In this document: in pieces, positions 57,982 to 64,000 of the stretch
Layout of the letters: every line of letters starts with the position of its first letter
Numbering within the stretch: position 1 is the stretch's first letter
Source of the DNA: Pinus tabuliformis
Taxonomy: Eukaryota; Streptophyta; Pinopsida; Pinales; Pinaceae
DNA length: 64,000 nt
Reading direction: 5' to 3'
Assembly (NCBI GenBank): GCA_031772625.1
Contig: CM062813.1
Coordinates: 768,428,720-768,492,719 of the forward strand
Translations under genes and position numbers: made by a program
Notes under the pieces: model-generated
What the model was told of the DNA's origin: nothing
Database searches by the model: none
The model's input: only the letters and a program-made list of their open reading frames with translations

Positions 57982-60040
57982 CAGGGGAAGTTGCAGAACA
58001 ATCACCATCAAGAATGGTCCACATACTTGCAATAGTTCCATTTGAACATTAAGTACGAGAAGGGAAGTAATAACAATGTTGCAGACTGCCTTAGCCGACC
58101 ATCGGTCATGGAGCTGACCACTGTGCTTGACTATTATGGGAACGAGACTGCGGGGTGGATGCATCTTTACAAGAGCGATCCAGAATTTAGCAACACATAC
58201 TAGATGCTCCTGGAAGGAAAGCAAGTTCCAAATTTGCACCTCCAATATGCATTGTTATGCCACCTGGGACACTTTTTTGTTCCTTCAAGCGAGCGCACTA
58301 AGATGATTTGGGAGGCACACTACAGTCAGGTTGCTAGACATTTCGGGGTAGAGAAAATAGTGGCAGTGCTGCAAAAGTATTTTTATTGGCCGAACCTTCG
58401 ACATGATGTTGGGAAGTAAATTAGATCCCGCACTACCTGTGCCATTGCCAAACCAACCATCAAGAAGCAAGGCCTATACACTCCTTTGCCTAGTCTTAGT
58501 CAACCTTGGGAATCCATTCCCATGGATTACATGTCGGGCCTTCCTTCTACTAAGCATGGCAACGACTATGTTTCATGGTCGTCAACAAATTCTCTAAGAT
58601 GACCATTCTGGCGGCCTGCAACAAGAGTATCACAACAAAAGCCATTGTTAAGCTCTTCTTTGAATGAGTGTGGGTACACTTTGGGATCCCACAGTCCATT
58701 ATCTCATATAGGGGCAATAGGTTCCTAAGTACATTATGGTCAAGTCTCTGGTCGATGTTGGATACCAAGCTCACTAATTCCATGACTTTCCATGCCCAAG
58801 CTGATGGCCAAACAAATGTCGTCGACAAAATGATTGTACACATTTTGTGTATGTACAACTCAAAGCATTCAGGTACATGGGATGATAACCTCCCCTATGT
58901 CCAACATAGCTACACTAGAGCTCTTCATAGCTCAACTAGCCACAACCCCTTTAAGGTGGGGTTGGGATTCCAGCGATTATGTCCCATTGATGTGGCCATA
59001 CCATTTGCAGCTACTCAACAAGATTCTACTCATGTCCAGTCCGAAGCTGACAGGGCTAACAACTTCCATTAGAGGACTTTTGAGGTCTAAAATGGGCCTC
59101 CTAAGAAAAATGTACAACCAAAATAAAATTTATAAGAACGAATAAGATTCAATATGATCATGAAAAACATGGGGGTTGATTCACCATTTTTGGGGTAAAA
59201 AAGTAAAACGATTAAAAAATAATAAAATTACTTTTGGAATTTGTATTTTCCACTTATCTCCCTAACGTTTTACTCAAATTTTGAGCAAAAGTACTCGTTG
59301 GATGAAAAATTTAATTTCTCATCCAAGGAGTACCATGTTGCATACTTTCGATGGACCCTGCTATGTCAAAAATGAGAAATACATGAAAAACATGATTGCA
59401 ATCACATTTTTTTTAATGTATTTCTCATTTTTCGTGTAGCATGCTCCATCAAAAGTATGAAACATGGGTACTCCATAGACGAGGAATCAAATTTGGCATC
59501 CAACGAGTGTTCCCACTCGAAATTTGAGTAAACCCATAGGGAGATAAGTTGAAAATGTGAGTTGAAAAAATAGTTATTTCTTTTTTCCCTTAAAAAATTA
59601 AAGATGTAATCTAATCTTATTTTATTATTTCACTATTATTTTATAATTTTCTTAGGAGGTCCATTTCAAACCTCAAAATTTCCCTAATGGTTGAGCACAT
59701 TTAACACATCCTCCAGTAGGTCCATGACATATTGGACAGATCTAATGCTAAGTACAAATATCGTCATGATCAGCATCGGGTGCCACACAAGTTCCAAGTG
59801 GGGGACAAAGTTTGGTTACATTTACAAAAGGAGCAGCTCGTTGGGGCCCACCGCAAGCTTCACCCACTCCGATTCTGGCCTTACACCATCAATAAGGTTG
59901 TAGGGGAAAATGCTTTCGAGCTCAACATTCCACCATTCCTTGGCCTACACCCAATGTTCAATGTGGACCGCCTTCGACCATACTTTCCACCATTACTAGA
60001 CACATCAGACATTGCAGAACAACTCACACCAACATAGTTA
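57982..60040 (+). pseudogene. Family C pol unit 2, part 2 (RNase H end, integrase)
   Basis: Resumes directly after element B. HHCC zinc domain region 58200-58420 (HFGVEKIVAVLQKYFYWP), integrase core 58500-59060, interrupted by a MITE, then the C-terminal segment 59732-60037 (HKFQVGDKVWLHLQKEQLVG, FNVDRLRPYFPPLL). A one-base loss near 58570 shifts the frame. Two catalytic positions are altered: the second Asp reads Tyr (ISYRGNRF) and the Glu reads Asn (QTNVVDK). Confidence 0.8.
59066..59690. mobile_element. Full-length fold-back MITE, copy 2
   Basis: Ends CCATTAGAGGACTTTTGAGG/CCTCAAAATTTCCCTAATGG, about 625 bp, palindromic to the centre GATTGCAATC (about 59394-59403), same family and orientation as copy 1. 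It splits the integrase region. The flanks correspond to uninterrupted unit 1 sequence at about 37906-37925. Confidence 0.85.
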
Positions 60041-60260
60041 AACCCAGACTTCAAGGAACATGCCACAACTGATCAGATCATTGACACGCAGATCAAGAAC
60101 ACTTTCTAGTGGAATATCCAAGTGTATCAGGTTTTGAAAGTTGGCCAACTCCTACAAGTCTAAGGCAAGTGGCTCGCCAGGGACCAAGTTTAGCAGATTT
60201 TCCCCATCTCATGGGGGCACTCGACACTATGGGGACCATTGCTTCCTAAGGGGGGAGGAT

Positions 60261-60872
60261 TGGTCCAGGTGGATATTGGTGGCCACCCACCTATTCTACT
60301 TGGACCCCCACTATTGTTACTTTTCACTTTCCTTAATTGTAGCACAACTTACTGTTTTTGGAAGTTTTTCAGGTCCTAAACTTTTAGAGCCATTTTGAGG
60401 GACTAAAAGACATTTTTAGGGAAAACAAAGAGTCTAGTAAAGTCTTAAACTAGTTGACCATTTTTTTTGGCCTCCTCTTCGAGATCTTCAAAACGAGGTA
60501 TTATGATAGTGAAATGAAGATTGTATGCCAAATTTATGACCCCGGGAAGTTGATGTACCAATTTACCCAAACGGGGCCCACAATCTTGACGCTTCATGTC
60601 CTAGGGTTAGGTTTTTTGATGTTTAGGATTTTCCATTATTTCTCAACAATAAATACGCCTTTGAGCCTCATTATAACATAGTTCAGAGGCATGTATCCTC
60701 CATATCTCTTCTCATAGATAAGTTACCATCGCCCGAGCTAGTTTATTTCCATTTCTATATGTAAGCATATTTAAGTTCTTTGACATTAATGGAATAAAGT
60801 TTTATTTATGCTACATCTTTGTGTTTATGTGTCTATCTGTATTTTGTTGCATTCCCGCATAAGTCTGGATCA
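60261..60872 (+). repeat. Family C LTR 3
   Basis: Follows the purine tract CCTAAGGGGGGAGGAT (60245-60260), starts TGGTCCAGGTGG and ends AAGTCTGGATCA, 612 bp. It is followed by the right duplication ATTAG (60873-60877). Confidence 0.9.
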
Positions 60873-60877
60873 ATTAG

Positions 60878-61860
60878 GGTTCATGAGGAACCTCTAGGAG
60901 AAGACAAGGAGAAAGAGAGATGTCTTATATGTTTAAGGAGATATTTCTCTTGTGTAATGATAGGGTTTGTTCTTATGATGCTATGGTATGTGTCATGCAT
61001 GAAAACCCTTAAGAAGGGCATGACATTGAGGATCATGAATATTTTTATGGATCATGTTTTAGCGCTAAGTTTTATTCCCTAAGAGAAATCATGGAGATTG
61101 GAGCTAACACCCTATGCGATTTTGGATCCTGATTCTTATGGGATGTGAGCCTGGGGAAAGATTATGGAGAGAGTAGCTTGATGAGTCTTGAGATTCATGT
61201 GAAGGCTTGCATTAAAGAAGAATTAGTTATTATTCCCTTCATGTTCCATTAAAATTACGAAAATGTGCTTGTGTTGATGCAAACCTTTGATAACACATGG
61301 TTTCAAGACACAAGACATAGGGTTGACATGTAACATTTGAGGATTGTGAAAATTTCTGAATTGACAAATCAGAAACCCCTACTACAATTACTAGTTTAAC
61401 ATCTCCTACTTGTTCTTTGCATTACCAAGTTATTTAATTACATAAATATCGATGTAAAACACTATTGCAACCTACACATACATACAGATCATGAACTGAA
61501 ATACATTGAGACAATCACACAAGGGACACCATTATTTTTGGATAATCATCCCTGGAAAAACCCAATTCGAGAAAATTGATGCAACATATAGAGGGTTTGT
61601 ATTATTAAGAATATTCTTGAATACAACTAGGGTGCCAGATATGGCTCACCCAACAAAGAAAAATCTTGACAAAAGTACCTTTATCTAGAGACATATATTC
61701 ATACAAATTCGCAACTAGATGATCAAACCCCACAGATGACTCGGCTGTTCCTAGTGTTGGGCAGTGATGGATGCTCCAAGCTCTACGCTGGAACTGTGTC
61801 ACCTCCTTTAGGAGCTGCATCACCCCCACAGTGAGCTTCCCTTCCTCATAAAGTCAATTT
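60878..61860. other. Right flank of the composite, unassigned
   Basis: No gene recognised. The first bases (GGTTCATGAGGAACCTCTAGGAG) resemble the left flank at 33260-33282 (GATTCATTAGGAAACTCTATTAG), so the insertion sits between two copies of a short repeat. Confidence 0.4.
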
Positions 61861-63060
61861 GTTGGACTTCTCCGTTTTTTCCCCATAGAATCTCCCCAGC
61901 GCTGCCTCTCAGGGCTTGCATCAGTGCCTACATATTCTACGTCACCTGCGTCATCCCCTACCACCTTTGCTCAACCTCTCTGGGACTACGCTATCTCTCC
62001 CGGCGTTATTCTGCCTCTCTACTATGTATTCTTTGGCCTCGGACTGAAGTTCCCTTGCCAAACTACCCCTCACTACAACTCAGATCACTATCTCGATTTT
62101 CTTAGCAAACCTCGCCCCAAAAAAATCGAACTGATTTGATCTCTTGGTGTATCTCCAATTGACCCTCAAGCCTCCTCTTATACTTTTCCTGTTGATGAAT
62201 CAACGACCGTGATCTAATCTCTAATCAATGGCTAAGATTAAAACAGACTTGATCCTTGTCACTTACAAGTTTCTCACCCATACTTTTATCAATACACATT
62301 AATATTTTTATTTTCCTAAGTTTAGACTTAGGAACCCATTAAAAATATTAATTATTTTAATAACTCCTCATCCAGGTGGAATTTCTTCAAACAATTTCTG
62401 GGTTGTAGAGACCTCATGTGTTCTAGCTCCTCCACAAAATTTCAAAGCTATAGAACATCGGATGCTACCAAAAATCAACACACCCTCTTAGCGAGGAATG
62501 TGCTCTAACAATACTTCTCAATAGAAGTATTACATTGATCCACAACATCGGTCCTCTACGTTGTTGATGCTTGTCCTTATGCCCTTCATCCACTGCACCA
62601 CTGCTTCCTGTATTGTTTCCCATGACTCTACCACTGCCACTGCTACATCTGTACTACAGCTCCATCTCAAAATGTTACCTCACGCTGCCCATAGCATTTC
62701 CACTGTTAACTGCTACACTGCAACTCAGTTGCTAAGAAGTAAGAAATTGAAAACTCACCCAAACACTAATATGATGGTCAGTATGGATGCTTGGTGATGT
62801 TGAAGCTACCTTTGCTGCTAATCTGTGTTGACCCTCTGCTGCCACTGTGTTGTTGCAAATTGCTCTGTGCCTCTCACACCACTACAACATCCACTATGCT
62901 GCCTCAGACTTTGGTACTCTAGCTCTGCCACTGTCACTCCATCACACCTCGCTCCAATAGACACTCGTCATTTTTCTACTGTCGTTAAGGGCTCGCATAG
63001 CCGTATGTGATCCAAGGGTTTGGGCACCTCAAGGATCCTGCCCCAACATGTAGTCCTTTC
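61861..63060. other. Pyrimidine-rich unassigned region
   Basis: A 71-codon open frame with an ATG (61924-62139, MPTYSTSPASSPTTF...) has no recognised family. 62560-62960 is rich in CTGC/CCAC/ACTGC motifs without a clear period. I find no support for a gene. Confidence 0.35.
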
Positions 63061-63069
63061 GACTACAAT

Positions 63070-63935
63070 TCCATATTGCTCCACCTCTTCTCTAGAGGCA
63101 CATGAGCACTCATGGCACAATCATCATCCTCGACATCCTTGTCTGCCTTTGCTGGAGTAGCCTTTGAGTTAGAAGCCTCCCCCTTGCCTTTCTTCCTGGG
63201 GCACTAAGTGGCATAATGTCCCAGATCCCCACAGTTGAAGCATATGACCTTAGTGACGTCCTTCTTCTTCCTCTTCTTCTGCCCCTACTGTCCCACTGAT
63301 GCGAGATTTGCATCGTCATCCTCCTCCTTCTTAACTTGGGTTCCCTTGCCACTACTTCCTACCTTGGTCAACTTCCTGAGATCTTCTTGTCGAAGAGCTT
63401 CCCACATCTCCTCCCAACTGGGAAGAGTCGTTCTACCCAAGATACTTTGGAAAAATGTTTTCCATTCCTTGATGACCACATTCAAGGCAGTCCTAACCAT
63501 GAACTCTGGATCTGGTGTAGACCCCACAAAAGTTAGCTGATCATGAATCCCTTGCAAACTGAGAAGGAAGGGATCTATCTCCTCTCATCTTTGCATTTGG
63601 TATTGTCTCAGCTAATTTTCTAACAGCATCTTCCGTTGCACGGAAGGGATCTAGTACAAAGTGGTCATGGTCTCCTACATCTCTCTTGTTGTGTCCTTCC
63701 CAGCAATGTGTGCTACTACATGATCTTTGACCCCGTCTAGGATCATGCACTTGGCCTTCACTTGGGCCTCCTCGTACTTTTGTGCCACATCAACGTCAAC
63801 CAGAACAAAAACCACTTTGAAGGCATAGTCCTTGATGCGATGTTTATCTAGGATTTCCATGATCCTAGCCTTCCAGATGAAAAAATTGGAAGCTCCGTCC
63901 AATCTGGCATGATCCCTCAACCCATTGATTGCCAT
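63070..63935 (-). pseudogene. Copia gag remnant at window end
   Basis: ATG at 63935 (complement): MAINGLRDHARLDGASNF, then FIWKARIMEILDKHRIKDYA (a DUF4219/UBN2-type start), AQVKAKCMILDGVKDHVVAHIAGKD, and after a frameshift around 63560-63670 GIHDQLTFVG and WEALRQEDLRKL (63285-63557). The next segment, after a TAG near 63284, has a zinc knuckle CFNCGDLGHYAT-stop-C (about 63198-63240) and KKGKGEASNSK. Typical Ty1/copia gag, minus strand, broken by at least one indel and two stops. Its 5' LTR would lie beyond the window. No pol is seen to the left. Confidence 0.8.
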
Positions 63936-64000
63936 CTCTGATAAAAAATAGAACTGGTTCTCTTCTCCTTCTCCTGCTGTCAATCTAGCAAGACTTGGAT

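Larger units (their letters stand above)
33296..60872 (+). mobile_element. Composite family C Ty3/gypsy insertion: LTR-int-LTR-int-LTR
   Basis: Three family C LTRs (33296-33906, 38488-39691 interrupted, 60261-60872) enclose two internal regions, each starting with an initiator-Met primer-binding site and gag. The whole unit is flanked by a single ATTAG duplication, so the two units share the middle LTR. The second internal region carries a Tat-like insertion, element B (with a nested gypsy) and a MITE. A MITE also sits in the middle LTR. The layout fits unequal recombination or integration of a tandem cDNA, followed by later insertions. Confidence 0.85.

Noticed and set aside
61924..62139. 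71-codon frame MPTYSTSPASS... as a small gene
   Set aside because: No recognisable motif, no supporting splice or promoter context, and a biased pyrimidine-rich composition.

Overview
This window looks like repeat-dominated nuclear DNA from a plant with a large genome. It has spliced plant-type receptor-kinase exons, Ty1/copia and Ty3/gypsy elements primed by plant initiator tRNA, and deep nesting of decayed retroelements. A gymnosperm would fit, but that is inference. I see no rRNA, tRNA or CRISPR. The only host-gene remnant is the kinase domain of a cysteine-rich-type receptor-like kinase (27840-29792).

Layout. 1-840: a 26-bp minisatellite and unassigned sequence. 841-4464: copy A of an element family with TG..CA ends, a 5-bp target duplication (TSD) and no terminal repeats. 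5303-8292: a decayed ORF of about 1000 codons (here 'ORF D') with a TGLP motif, a 4 x 20-residue repeat and a TQT-motif array. 9463-12209: two gypsy fragments of family C in opposite orientations. 12743-18959: a copia-type element with 1.7-kb LTRs that carries only gag (TSD ATGGT). 18965-27839: gene-poor DNA with several local tandem repeats. 27840-29792: kinase. 31004-31587: a 5'-truncated LINE-like insertion (17-bp TSD) with an internal higher-order repeat.

33296-60872 is one composite family C insertion, LTR-internal-LTR-internal-LTR, bounded by a single ATTAG duplication. Later insertions sit inside it: a full-length fold-back MITE in the middle LTR (38536-39138); a Tat-like element with a large deletion (41119-44418, TSD CAAGC); copy B of the no-terminal-repeat family (45947-57976, TSD AGAAA/AGACA); and a second MITE copy in the integrase region (59066-59690). 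Copy B in turn contains a minus-strand gypsy provirus (47005-53438, TSD CACGA).

Main discoveries. (1) The 47005-53438 provirus has no normal 5' LTR. It has a 210-bp fold-back of the U5 end, so both genomic termini are U5 ends. A 6-bp CTGTGT/ACACAG pair at the turn suggests self-priming of strong-stop cDNA before integration. (2) Copies A and B look like solo giant LTRs (5.6 kb in B). Their U3 would carry arrays of a palindromic ATTGCGCAAT motif and a 1038-codon ORF that has 24 premature stops but no frameshift, followed by a TATA box exactly 720 bp (first T to last base) from the element end in both copies. (3) ORF D carries a 12-residue-spaced TQT array resembling multivalent LC8-binding regions. 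60873-63060 is unassigned, and the window ends in a minus-strand copia gag remnant.
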